Shown: positions 1-7,885 of the stretch, piece by piece | Layout of the letters: every line of letters starts with the position of its first letter | How positions within the stretch are numbered: position 1 is the stretch's first letter | Source: Thermoplasmata archaeon | GTDB lineage: Archaea; Thermoplasmatota; Thermoplasmata; Lutacidiplasmatales; UBA184 | Direction of reading: 5' to 3' | NCBI GenBank assembly: GCA_022750115.1 | Contig: JAKIWI010000003.1 | Span: 1 to 36,826 of the forward strand | DNA length: 36,826 nt | The notes under the pieces: model-generated | Seen by the model: only the letters and a program-made list of their open reading frames with translations | The model's database searches: none | Told to the model about the DNA's origin: nothing | Position numbers and translations under genes: made by a program

Positions 1-711
1 GATTCGACCCACACGCCCGAGTTCACGATGATGGAGTGCTACTGGGCGTACGCCGACTACCACGACATGCGGGCGCTCGTCGAAGCGCTCTACGCCCGCC
101 TCGCGGTCGTCGCCGCCGCCGCGCTCCCCGACGTGCCCGCCGCGAAGTCGGCGCCTGAGATGTTCCGACCCCCCTTCGATGTCGTCGACTACATCCCGAC
201 GCTCGAGTCGAAGCTCGGTGTGACCGGCCTGCTCGCGAAGTCGGTCGAGGAGCTTCGCGCGCTGTGCCAGACCACCGGCACGCCGATCCCGCCGGACGCG
301 AACGCCGCGAAGTGCTTCGACAAGCTGTTCGACCGCCTCGTCGAGCCGTCGCTCCTCCGACCGACCTTCGTGATCGACTACCCGGCCGTGACGAGCCCGC
401 TCGCGAAAGAGCACCGGACTCGTCCGGGGCTCATCGAGCGGTTCGAGCTGTTCTACCGGGGCTTCGAGCTCGGGAACGCGTACTCCGAGCTGAACGACCC
501 CGTCGAACAGAAGCGACGGCTGCTCGCCCAGGCCGGCAACGACCCGGACGCGAACTACGAGTACGATGCCGAGTTCGTCGAGGCGCTCGAGTATGGCATG
601 CCCCCCGCCACCGGCCTCGGCATCGGGGTGGACCGAATGACGATGGCCCTGACGGGCGCCGACTCGATCAAGGACGTCGTACTGTTTCCGCCGGCGCGGC
701 GGCGCTCGTAA
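1..711 (+). CDS. lysS: Lysyl-tRNA synthetase, class II (3' part)
   Basis: Charges tRNA-Lys with lysine in the cytoplasm. The gene enters from the left edge; the frame is open from base 1 and the 236 visible residues are the C-terminal half of the catalytic domain. Visible are the class II block around residues 7-25 (PEFTMMECYWAYADYHD), the lysine/ATP-site region near bases 360-520 (FVIDYP, SPLAKEH, ERFELF, ELGNAYSELNDP) and motif 3 near bases 595-650 (GLGIGVDRMTM), ending with the usual DVVLFPP tail. These match bacterial-type LysS; most archaea I know of use the unrelated class I enzyme, so this copy may be acquired. It is convergent with the next gene, whose stop lies 4 bases away. A tRNA-Lys lies about 11.5 kb downstream. 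Confidence 0.95.
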   Translation, partial: DSTHTPEFTMMECYWAYADYHDMRALVEALYARLAVVAAAALPDVPAAKSAPEMFRPPFDVVDYIPTLESKLGVTGLLAKSVEELRALCQTTGTPIPPDANAAKCFDKLFDRLVEPSLLRPTFVIDYPAVTSPLAKEHRTRPGLIERFELFYRGFELGNAYSELNDPVEQKRRLLAQAGNDPDANYEYDAEFVEALEYGMPPATGLGIGVDRMTMALTGADSIKDVVLFPPARRRS

Positions 712-715
712 CGAG

Positions 716-1756
716 CTACAGCTCGCGCCGGAGCCGCTCGTCGCGCTCGCGGTAGAGCGCGAGTCCGCCGAGGACCCCGCCCGCGGCGATCGACGCCGCG
801 ACCACGTAGACCGGCCCGCTGCCAACCACGGCCGAGGGACTCGGCAGGCGGATCGGCGCAGAGAGCGAGAAGGCGACGACGCCGGCCGACTCCGACGTTC
901 CCGACGGGTTCGCCACGACGACGTCGACGCCGCCCGACGGGTCGAGCCGTTCGCCGGACACCGCCGGACCCGCGGCGGCGCTCGTCGCGCCCGGCGACCA
1001 GCCCAACGAAGCGATCACGCCCGAGGCGCCGTCGGCCTCGACACCCATCGTACCGGAGTTCCAGCGCACTTGACCCGGAGTGAGCGCCGCACCCTGGCAG
1101 GGAGGCGAGGCGAGGGTGCTCGCCGCCTCGCACGCCTGAAGGGCGCTCGAGCTGGCGGCCGTGAGCGTGAAGACGACACCGAGGAGGTCGCTCGCATTGG
1201 TGAGCGGCCAATTCGAGACGCTCCACCCGACCTGGAGGGAGGCTCCGTCGTTCGTCGTCGCGCCCGGCGCGAAATCAACCCGCAGCTCGGCGATGCCGAA
1301 ACCTCCGTTGGCCTCGTGCTCTCCAGCGGGGGCGGAGGTGTTCCAGAGAGAACCCGATGAGGTTCGGACCGGAAGTGCGGCCGCGAGGGAGAGGGCCCAG
1401 GGGGAGAGCGCACCGGCGGGACGGGATCCATTGAACGACGTCGCCAGCGTCGGCGCTGCCGACGCCACGATGGTGTACGTCCCGTCGGAGGGAGCCAACT
1501 CCACCACCTCGGTCGCCGACAGAAGCGCGTTGATCGAGCTGTCGGCGTCCTGTACCAGCTCCACGGAGGGGTGGGCGGACGGCAGCACTACGCTGACGCG
1601 CCCCGTGTCGTAGGACGCAAACGGATGGGCGGCCGACGGTGTGCCGCTGGCTGCCGCGAGGGGAAGAAGCGCCAGCGTGCCCGCGAGGAGAGCGGTGGCG
1701 AGTGCGACCCGTCCGGAGCGAGAAAGTGTCCGACGGGCCCTCGAGGACCCCGTCAT
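716..1756 (-). CDS. Exported membrane-anchored protein, unknown function
   Basis: I do not recognise the family. The 346-residue product begins with a basic stretch and a hydrophobic segment (about residues 16-37, ending in an AAASG-type site) fitting a signal peptide. A long Ser/Thr/Ala/Gly-rich region follows, with possible N-glycosylation sequons such as NGS, NTS and NAS, then a single C-terminal hydrophobic helix (about residues 313-332) and a short charged tail (RERDERLRREL). This is a type I-like topology with the bulk outside the cell. Two cysteines near residues 208-219 could form a disulfide. The ATG at 1756 is supported by a TATAATAA box centred 32 bases upstream. It is monocistronic and convergent with lysS. 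It may be a surface or S-layer-associated protein, but that is inference from composition and topology. Confidence 0.75.
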   Translation of the reverse strand: MTGSSRARRTLSRSGRVALATALLAGTLALLPLAAASGTPSAAHPFASYDTGRVSVVLPSAHPSVELVQDADSSINALLSATEVVELAPSDGTYTIVASAAPTLATSFNGSRPAGALSPWALSLAAALPVRTSSGSLWNTSAPAGEHEANGGFGIAELRVDFAPGATTNDGASLQVGWSVSNWPLTNASDLLGVVFTLTAASSSALQACEAASTLASPPCQGAALTPGQVRWNSGTMGVEADGASGVIASLGWSPGATSAAAGPAVSGERLDPSGGVDVVVANPSGTSESAGVVAFSLSAPIRLPSPSAVVGSGPVYVVAASIAAGGVLGGLALYRERDERLRREL

Positions 1757-1784
1757 GGCGTCTAAGCCTCCCTTCGGGACCTCC

Positions 1785-1792
1785 TATAATAA
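1785..1792 (-). promoter_or_regulatory. TATA-like box of the 716-1756 gene
   Basis: TTATTATA on the minus strand, about 32 bases before the ATG at 1756, in otherwise GC-rich sequence. Spacing fits an archaeal TATA box with a very short leader. Confidence 0.6.
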
Positions 1793-1820
1793 CCGTTGTC
1801 GAACAGAGTTTGAACGCGCC

Positions 1821-2363
1821 TCACGGGTGAAGCTCCGACCAGAACCGGGTGAACCGGTCGACGACGGTCTCAGGGAGCGGAGGGAATTGCAACAGGAGCC
1901 GGTGGACCTGCTTCGAATCCGAAAGGCGTACGATGCGCGAGGCTCCCTGGCCTTGGCGGACGAGGATCGCACCGTCCTCGAGCTTGCGGAGATAGTAGGA
2001 GAGGTTCGGGCCGGTGGTGCCGAGGGTTTGCCCCAAAGCCGCAGGCGCGGTCGGGCCCTCTAGGTACAGGTACAACACGATCGCCCGCGGAGCGGGCAGT
2101 CGGAGCAGCGCGAGCAGCTTGCGGTCGACCTCGGGGATCGGTCCACCGATCTCGGGGACGACGGCCGGGTAGCAGCACTTGTACCCTCCTTGGAACTGGA
2201 CGGTGATCAGCCCCTGCCGACCCATCCGATACAGATGGTAGTCGAGCGTCCCGATCGGGATCGCGAGCCGTCGGCGGATCTCCCGGAGGTGGACCCCGGG
2301 GTAGCGCTGGATGAACGTGAGGAGCGTCTCCGCCCACGAGGCACGAATCGGTTCGTCGACCAT
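1821..2363 (-). CDS. Transcriptional regulator with two winged-helix domains
   Basis: A 180-residue DNA-binding protein. The first winged helix (about residues 12-66) has the archaeal pattern GVHLREIRRRL, IPIGTLDYHLYRM, GLITV, a recognition helix followed by a wing. A second one (about 80-148) has an alanine-rich helix-turn-helix, LSYYLRKLEDGAI, and a wing ending RIVRLSD. Such double-wing regulators of the MarR/ArsR-like class are common in Euryarchaeota. It is the second gene of a pair with the small membrane protein at 2383-2655 (19-base gap), and the pair diverges from the ABC transporter operon at 2717, so control of that divergent region is plausible but not shown. No cysteine or histidine metal site is obvious apart from the CC pair near residue 63. 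Confidence 0.85.
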   Translation of the reverse strand: MVDEPIRASWAETLLTFIQRYPGVHLREIRRRLAIPIGTLDYHLYRMGRQGLITVQFQGGYKCCYPAVVPEIGGPIPEVDRKLLALLRLPAPRAIVLYLYLEGPTAPAALGQTLGTTGPNLSYYLRKLEDGAILVRQGQGASRIVRLSDSKQVHRLLLQFPPLPETVVDRFTRFWSELHP

Positions 2364-2382
2364 CCAGCGACTCCGCGCGGCC

Positions 2383-2655
2383 TCAGCGGAGGAGGGTGGC
2401 GACGAACAGCACGATCAGCAGGGCCGCCTCGAACGCCGCGCTGATCAGGAGGAGCGTCGCGTCGCCCCACCCGCCCTCGAACAGTCCGATCCCGACGACA
2501 ACTCCCTGGACCGCAATCAGAAGGAACCCAACCGCGACGAGGGCCATCCGGGGCGTCGGCAGCCGCCGCACGGCGAGGAAGGCGAGCGCCGTCAGAACGC
2601 TGCCGAAGACCGCAATCCCGGCGAACGCGACGTTGAGGAGGGTCCCGGTGTCCAT
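2383..2655 (-). CDS. Small three-helix membrane protein
   Basis: The 90-residue product is almost entirely hydrophobic, with three predicted membrane helices at about residues 7-28, 36-58 and 68-89 and a short positively charged loop (RRLPTPR) between the first two. It resembles small membrane proteins encoded beside winged-helix regulators in haloarchaea and related groups; I believe these are catalogued only as a domain of unknown function, and the match is by impression. It is the first gene of a two-gene operon with the regulator at 1821-2363. A sensory or regulator-tethering role is conceivable but unproven. The ATG at 2655 lies 31 bases from a TATA element that may be shared with the divergent ABC operon. 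Confidence 0.7.
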   Translation of the reverse strand: MDTGTLLNVAFAGIAVFGSVLTALAFLAVRRLPTPRMALVAVGFLLIAVQGVVVGIGLFEGGWGDATLLLISAAFEAALLIVLFVATLLR

Positions 2656-2683
2656 CTCGCGCGGCCGCTATCGGCCTCCCCAC

Positions 2684-2688
2684 TTATA
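2684..2688. promoter_or_regulatory. Shared divergent TATA element
   Basis: The sequence CTTATACG (2683-2690) reads CGTATAAG on the other strand. Its centre is 31 bases from the ATG at 2717 (+) and 31 bases from the ATG at 2655 (-), and no other AT-rich element lies in the 61-base intergenic gap. It may serve both operons. Confidence 0.55.
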
Positions 2689-2716
2689 CGCGCACGCCTC
2701 CGTCGACCCCTCGTAG

Positions 2717-3523
2717 ATGACCGCCGGACGCCCCCAGGCCGACGGCGTCCCCCTCGATGTGGACCAACTTGGAGTGCGGTACTCCGAACGCGAAGCGGTC
2801 CAGTCCGTGTCGTTCCGCGTCGGACCCGGCGAGATCTTCGGGCTCCTCGGGTCGAACGGCGCGGGGAAGACCAGTTCGATCAAGGCCGTCGTCGGGCTCG
2901 TCCCGCGCTCGGCCGGCGCCGTACGCGTGTTCGGAGTCGACCCCGTCATCGACGCCGTCGCGGTCCGCGCGAGCATCGGCTACGTGCCCGAGTCGACGCT
3001 GCTCTACGACGCCCTGACGCCCCGCGAATTCCTGGAGTATGTCAGCGGCATCCGCGACCGGCCGCGGGAACGAACCGCGGAGCGCTCGGACGCGTTCGCG
3101 AAAGCGTTCCGGTTGGAGGAGGAGCTCGACACCCCGATCGTGGCGCTCTCGAACGGCACCCGCCAGAAGGTCGTGGTCATCGCGGCGCTCCTCCACGAGC
3201 CGGGTCTCCTCCTGTTCGATGAGCCGTTCAACCACCTCGACCCGCGCTCGGTGCGTCTCCTGAAGGAGATCCTCCACGAGTACGTCTCCGACGGGCACCG
3301 CGGCGTCCTGTTCTCGACCCACACGACCGAGCTCGCGGAGCAGGTCTGCGACCGCGTCGCGATCCTCGACGCCGGCCGTGTCGTCGCGATGGGGACGCTC
3401 GCGGAGCTGCGCAGCCAGGTCGCGGGTGGCCCGGCGACGCTCGAGCAGATCTTCCTCCGGCTCACCGACGAGGAGGAGGGGATCCGCACGGCGGCGCGCT
3501 CCGTCCGGTCCGGCGGCCCGTGA
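2717..3523 (+). CDS. ABC transporter ATP-binding protein
   Basis: The nucleotide-binding subunit of an ABC-2-like transporter; it hydrolyses ATP to drive the permease encoded next. In the 268 residues I see Walker A GSNGAGKT (45-52), the Q-loop region SIGYVPE (87-93, with Pro-Glu where Gln is usual), a signature LSNGT (144-148, in place of LSGGQ), Walker B LLLFDE (164-169), the D-loop HLD and the H-loop histidine in STHT (H202). Length is typical for ABC-2 ATPases. The stop overlaps the permease start by four bases. It heads a five-gene run through 9527 and has its own TATA box about 31 bases upstream. Substrate is unknown. Confidence 0.93.
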   Translation: MTAGRPQADGVPLDVDQLGVRYSEREAVQSVSFRVGPGEIFGLLGSNGAGKTSSIKAVVGLVPRSAGAVRVFGVDPVIDAVAVRASIGYVPESTLLYDALTPREFLEYVSGIRDRPRERTAERSDAFAKAFRLEEELDTPIVALSNGTRQKVVVIAALLHEPGLLLFDEPFNHLDPRSVRLLKEILHEYVSDGHRGVLFSTHTTELAEQVCDRVAILDAGRVVAMGTLAELRSQVAGGPATLEQIFLRLTDEEEGIRTAARSVRSGGP

Positions 3524-5193
3524 CCGCCCCGCCCTCCCGCCGGATCTACCAAACGGGTTGGAAGGAGCTCGCCTTCCAGGCGACCTTCGCCGTCCGCTCC
3601 GGCAACCCCGCCCCCGATGGCGACCCGAAGGGGTTCTCGAAGAAGGCGCGCAACCGCGTCGCGCTCAGCCAGGCGGCGGCGAGCGGCTTCCTCGGCCTCA
3701 TCGTGCTCGGCGGCGTCACGCTCCTCACCGACCCACTCGAAACCCTGATCGCCGGGCCCTCACTTCCCCGCGTCCTGTACATTGCGTTCGTCCTGGGAGG
3801 GCTCCTCATCGTCCAGCTCGGACTCCTCTGGTGGCTCGGACTCCAGTTCCTGCCCACCTTTCTCTCGTCGACGATCATTCCGGTCCTGCGGACGCTGCCC
3901 GTAGCGGCGCAAACCGTCGACCGGGTCGCGCTCCTGCTACTCATCCGACTGTTCGATGCTCCGGCACTCACCTGTCTGATCCTGACGCCCCTCGCCGTCG
4001 GTTTCGCGCTCGACTCGCCCTTGGCGGGGCTCGCCGTGGTCCCGGCGGAGATTACCGTCGTGGTCCTCGCGATGGCGTTTGCGATCGCCACGGGACGGTT
4101 CTTCGTCCGCAACGTGCTTGGTTCCCCCGGCGGCCACCGGGCGACGGCGCTCCGCTGGACGTACCTCGTCCTGTGGGGCATGCCGGCCTTCGCCCTGTTC
4201 GGGTTCATCGCGCTCGCACCGAGGTTCCTCTCGTTCGTCAGCACGCTCTCGTTCCAAGGGCCCTCGGCCGAGCTCGCCGGTCTCCTCGCGCTCTACCCGT
4301 TCAATTTCGCCCTCCTGCCCGCGCTGGTGGCCGCGCCCGCACCCGGTGAGGTCGTCCCGATCCCGGGCGGGGTCGTTGGAGTGCTCGTCGTGGCCGCGCT
4401 CTACGTGATCCCCGTCGGCCTCGCCGCGCGCTGGCTGCTGAGGGCCCCCGGGCGATTGGCGGCCTTGACGACCTCCGGCCACCGTCGGCGACCTGGCGTG
4501 CGGCGGCTGAACGTCCGTGTCCCGTCGCTCGCGATCGTGACGAAGGACCTCCGCCTCGCCTCGCGCACGCCGGCGTTCGCCTTCCTGATCCTCATCCCGC
4601 TCGGTGACGCGACGCTCCTCGGGCTTGCCACCGCATTCTCCCCGCTAGGCCGGGCCGACCCGGGGGCGCTGGCAGAGGCGGCCGTTGCCTCGGCCGCGCT
4701 TCTCGCAACCTTCTTTGGCCCCGCTTTTTTCGCCATCGAGGTGATGAGCTACTCCTACAGCCGGTCGCTCCCGCTGAAGGCGCGCAGCCTGCTGCTCGGG
4801 AAGACCACCCTCATCCTCCTCCTGTACACGCTCGCCGCCTCCGTCGTGCTGGTGCTCACGCTCGTCCGGTTCTTCCAACCGCTCGAGTTCGGTGCCTTTC
4901 TCCTCGCGGAGGTCCCGGCCGTCGTGGCCGCGGCGCTCCTCCAGCTCGGGATCCTGCTCGCCGTGGCAAAGCGCCGCGGACTCCCGCTCGTGAACCTCTA
5001 CACGGGGGCGTTCTGGCTGTTCGCCGTCAGCCTGCCGGGGTTGTTCGTCACGGGCACACCGCTCGCGCTCTACGCGATCCTGGCTGGCTCGGGTGTCGTG
5101 CGGGCCCTCGCCGTGATGGGCATCGCCGCCCTGCTCGAGCTCAGCGTCGTCGCACCGCTTACGCTCGGACGATTCCGCGGAGCGGCGACATGA
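3520..5193 (+). CDS. ABC transporter permease, ABC-2-like
   Basis: A 557-residue integral membrane protein with about a dozen hydrophobic segments spread over the length, starting near residue 52 after a charged cytosolic N-terminus. A hydrophilic, Arg-rich loop sits around residues 315-335 (GHRRRPGVRRL), splitting the protein into two membrane halves, as in large ABC-2 exporter permeases. It starts with GTG at 3520, overlapping the ATPase stop by 4 bases, and its own stop overlaps the valS start by 4 bases (ATGA), so translation of all three is probably coupled. Together with the ATPase it forms an exporter of unknown substrate. No substrate-binding protein or second permease is encoded nearby. 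Confidence 0.85.
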   Translation: MTAPPSRRIYQTGWKELAFQATFAVRSGNPAPDGDPKGFSKKARNRVALSQAAASGFLGLIVLGGVTLLTDPLETLIAGPSLPRVLYIAFVLGGLLIVQLGLLWWLGLQFLPTFLSSTIIPVLRTLPVAAQTVDRVALLLLIRLFDAPALTCLILTPLAVGFALDSPLAGLAVVPAEITVVVLAMAFAIATGRFFVRNVLGSPGGHRATALRWTYLVLWGMPAFALFGFIALAPRFLSFVSTLSFQGPSAELAGLLALYPFNFALLPALVAAPAPGEVVPIPGGVVGVLVVAALYVIPVGLAARWLLRAPGRLAALTTSGHRRRPGVRRLNVRVPSLAIVTKDLRLASRTPAFAFLILIPLGDATLLGLATAFSPLGRADPGALAEAAVASAALLATFFGPAFFAIEVMSYSYSRSLPLKARSLLLGKTTLILLLYTLAASVVLVLTLVRFFQPLEFGAFLLAEVPAVVAAALLQLGILLAVAKRRGLPLVNLYTGAFWLFAVSLPGLFVTGTPLALYAILAGSGVVRALAVMGIAALLELSVVAPLTLGRFRGAAT

Positions 5194-7883
5194 GCCACGA
5201 TCCCCTGCCCACACGATTCGACCCGGCGGCGATCGAGGCGAAGTGGCAGTCCGAGTGGCGGCGCCACGAGGCGTTCCGAGCGCCCGCCTCTCCGGGACCC
5301 CACCGCTTCTCGATGATCCTCCCGCCGCCGAACGTCACCGGGGTGCTGACGATCGGCCACATGCTCGGCAACACGGTGATGGACGTCCAAGCGCGCTGGC
5401 ACCGGATGCGCGGCGACGCCACGCTCTGGGTCCCCGCCGTTGACCACGCTGGCGTGTCGACCCAAATGGCGGTCCGCAAGGCGCTCTCCAAAGAGGGAGT
5501 CCGACTCGAGACGCTCCCGACCGAGGAGATTCGCGGCCGGATCGAGGCGTGGAAGTCGGAGCGGGAGGCGCACATCCGTCGCCAGCTCGAGGCGGGCGGG
5601 TTCTCGCTGGATTGGACGCGATACCGCTACACGATGGACCCGGCGGCCGTGCGCGCCACCCGGGAGGTGTTCGTCCGGCTCTTCCGGGAGGGGCTCGTCT
5701 ACCGGGGCGAACGGATCGTCAACTGGGACCCGAAGCTCCGCACCGCGCTCTCCGACCTCGAGGTGGTCCACCGGGAGGTGAGCGACGAGATGGTCACAAT
5801 CCGCTACCAGTGGGCCGACGGCCCACCGGGTGGGATCTCGGTCGCCACGGTCCGGCCCGAGACGATCTTCGGCGACGTCGCCGTCGCCGTGCACCCAGAC
5901 GACGAACGCCACGCTGCGTCGGTCGGACGCTCCGTCCGGGTTCCTCTCACCGACCGGACGGTGCCCGTGATCGCCGACCCGCGGGTGGAGACGGGATTCG
6001 GGACGGGTGCCGTGAAAGTGACACCGCGCCACGACCCGCTCGATTTCCAGATCTTCCGCGCGCACGAGGGGGAGCTTCAGCTCCTCCCGAGCATCCTCGA
6101 CCTCGACGGCCGGCTGGCGAGCGACCTCGTTCTCCCGGCGTACCGGGGCTTGGACCGCGAGAAGGCGCGCACGGCCGTCACGACGGCGCTCGCGGAGGCC
6201 GGGTGCGTCGAGAAGCGGGAGCCGTACCGCCACTCGGTCGGATTCTCGGAGCGCTCGGACGCTCGCATCGAGCCGCTCCTTTCGATGCAATGGTTCGTCC
6301 GGATGGCGGAGCTCGCGCCATGGGCGGTTCGGGCCGTCGAGGACGGGACGATCGGCCTGCATCCCGAACGCTGGAAGCGAACGTACTTCCACTGGATGGA
6401 GTCGCTCGAAGACTGGTGCATCTCCCGCCAGGTCGTCTGGGGCCACCCGATCCCGGTCTACTACTGCGACGCCTGCGGCTCGGTGACCGCGGAGATCGAC
6501 GTACCGGAGAAGTGCGCGAAGTGCGGCGCCACCGGCCTCCGCCCCGACCCGGACGTGCTCGACACCTGGTTCACGAGCTGGCTGTGGCCGTTCGCCTCCC
6601 TCGGATGGCCGGAGGCGACGAGCGACCTCGCGCAGTACTACCCGACGAACCTTCTCGTCACCGGCCGCGACATCGTGTTCTTCTGGGTCGCTCGGATGAT
6701 CATGTCCGGAGGCCGGTTCACCGAGAAGCCCCCGTTCTCCGACGTCGTTTTTACCGGGCTCCTGCGCGACGAGCTGGGCCGAAAGATCTCGAAGCACCTC
6801 GGGAACTCGCCCGACCCGATCGAGGTCATTCGGGAGCGGGGCGCGGACGCGCTCCGGTTCGCCCTCGTCCACCCGAACCCGGTCGACCAGGACGGACCGT
6901 TCACGCCGTCGACCCTCGACGGTGGTCGCAACTTCCTCACCAAGTTGTGGAACGTCGTCCGCTTCGTCCACGGCCACCTTGCCGAGGGCGCCGAGCTGCC
7001 CGCGAAGGCTCCCGAGAGCGCGGCGAACGGCCCGGTGGAACATCGCTGGATCCTCACCCGGTGGCGGCGGATGCAAACGGACGTCGACCGCGCGCTCGCT
7101 GCCTTCGAGACGACCGAGGCCGCGTCCGCGCTCTACCAGTTCCTCTGGCACGACTTCGCCGACGTCTACCTCGAGTGGGTCCGAGGGACCCTCGCGGGCG
7201 ACCGGGGCGAGGCGGCGGCAAGCGAGGCGCGGCGCGTCCTGACGTTCGTCACCGAGCGGTCGCTCCGCGCGCTCCATCCGTTCGTCCCGCACGTGACCGA
7301 GGAACTCTGGCACGCGATCCCGCATTCCGGGGAGCTGCTCGCCCTCGCCCCCTGGCCGTCCCCCGAAGAGGCCCACACGGACCCGGAGGCGGAGCTCGTC
7401 GTCGAGACGGTGATGGAAGCGGTCCGGACGCTCCGCCACCTCCGATCCGAACACCAGGTGCCGCTCACCCACGTTCCGATGGCGTTCGCGCGCCCGACGG
7501 GACCGGAGGCCGCGCGACTCCTCACGGAGAACGCGGAGGTCGTTCGGCGGCTCGCGAAGCTCGCGGGCTTCACGCTCCTAGGGGCGGACTCCCCGGTCCC
7601 CCCCGGCACGCGGGCGATGGTTCGGCCCAGCGGGGAGTACTACCTCGAGGTCCCGGAGAGCGCGCCGGCCTCCGACACGCTCCTCCGCGAGCAGGCGCGT
7701 CTCGAAGCGCTCCTCCGGAAGACCCGGGAGCGACTGGCGGATTCCGGATTCCGATCGCACGCCCCCCCGGCCGTCGTCGCCGAGACCGAGGAGAAGGCCC
7801 GAGAGCTCACGGAGCGACTCTCGAAAATCGCGGGCCAGCTCGGGCCGGCGGGCGCCGCGGCCACGACCGAGACGGGGGGCTGA
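5190..7883 (+). CDS. valS: Valyl-tRNA synthetase (bacterial-type)
   Basis: Class I synthetase charging tRNA-Val. The 897-residue protein has the nucleotide-binding block PPPNVTGVLTIGHML (46-59, TIGH standing for HIGH), a CP1 editing domain (about 150-400), a Cys4-type zinc element YYCDACG...CAKCG, the DTWFTSWLWPF signature, KISKH (532-536) for KMSKS, an anticodon-binding domain after about residue 600, and a C-terminal coiled coil (about 820-885, LLREQARLEALLRKTRERL). The coiled coil and the VNWDPKLRTALSDLEV block are features of bacterial ValRS. It is co-oriented and overlapping with an ABC permease upstream, and the aldo/keto reductase follows after two bases, so this housekeeping gene depends on the 2684 promoter unless it has an internal one. 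Confidence 0.97.
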   Translation: MSHDPLPTRFDPAAIEAKWQSEWRRHEAFRAPASPGPHRFSMILPPPNVTGVLTIGHMLGNTVMDVQARWHRMRGDATLWVPAVDHAGVSTQMAVRKALSKEGVRLETLPTEEIRGRIEAWKSEREAHIRRQLEAGGFSLDWTRYRYTMDPAAVRATREVFVRLFREGLVYRGERIVNWDPKLRTALSDLEVVHREVSDEMVTIRYQWADGPPGGISVATVRPETIFGDVAVAVHPDDERHAASVGRSVRVPLTDRTVPVIADPRVETGFGTGAVKVTPRHDPLDFQIFRAHEGELQLLPSILDLDGRLASDLVLPAYRGLDREKARTAVTTALAEAGCVEKREPYRHSVGFSERSDARIEPLLSMQWFVRMAELAPWAVRAVEDGTIGLHPERWKRTYFHWMESLEDWCISRQVVWGHPIPVYYCDACGSVTAEIDVPEKCAKCGATGLRPDPDVLDTWFTSWLWPFASLGWPEATSDLAQYYPTNLLVTGRDIVFFWVARMIMSGGRFTEKPPFSDVVFTGLLRDELGRKISKHLGNSPDPIEVIRERGADALRFALVHPNPVDQDGPFTPSTLDGGRNFLTKLWNVVRFVHGHLAEGAELPAKAPESAANGPVEHRWILTRWRRMQTDVDRALAAFETTEAASALYQFLWHDFADVYLEWVRGTLAGDRGEAAASEARRVLTFVTERSLRALHPFVPHVTEELWHAIPHSGELLALAPWPSPEEAHTDPEAELVVETVMEAVRTLRHLRSEHQVPLTHVPMAFARPTGPEAARLLTENAEVVRRLAKLAGFTLLGADSPVPPGTRAMVRPSGEYYLEVPESAPASDTLLREQARLEALLRKTRERLADSGFRSHAPPAVVAETEEKARELTERLSKIAGQLGPAGAAATTETGG

Positions 7884-7885
7884 CG

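Noticed and set aside
5070-7472. Minus-strand open frame of 800 codons opposite valS
   Set aside because: Arg/Glu/Val-rich antisense frame typical of high-GC genes; ValRS on the other strand is unambiguous.
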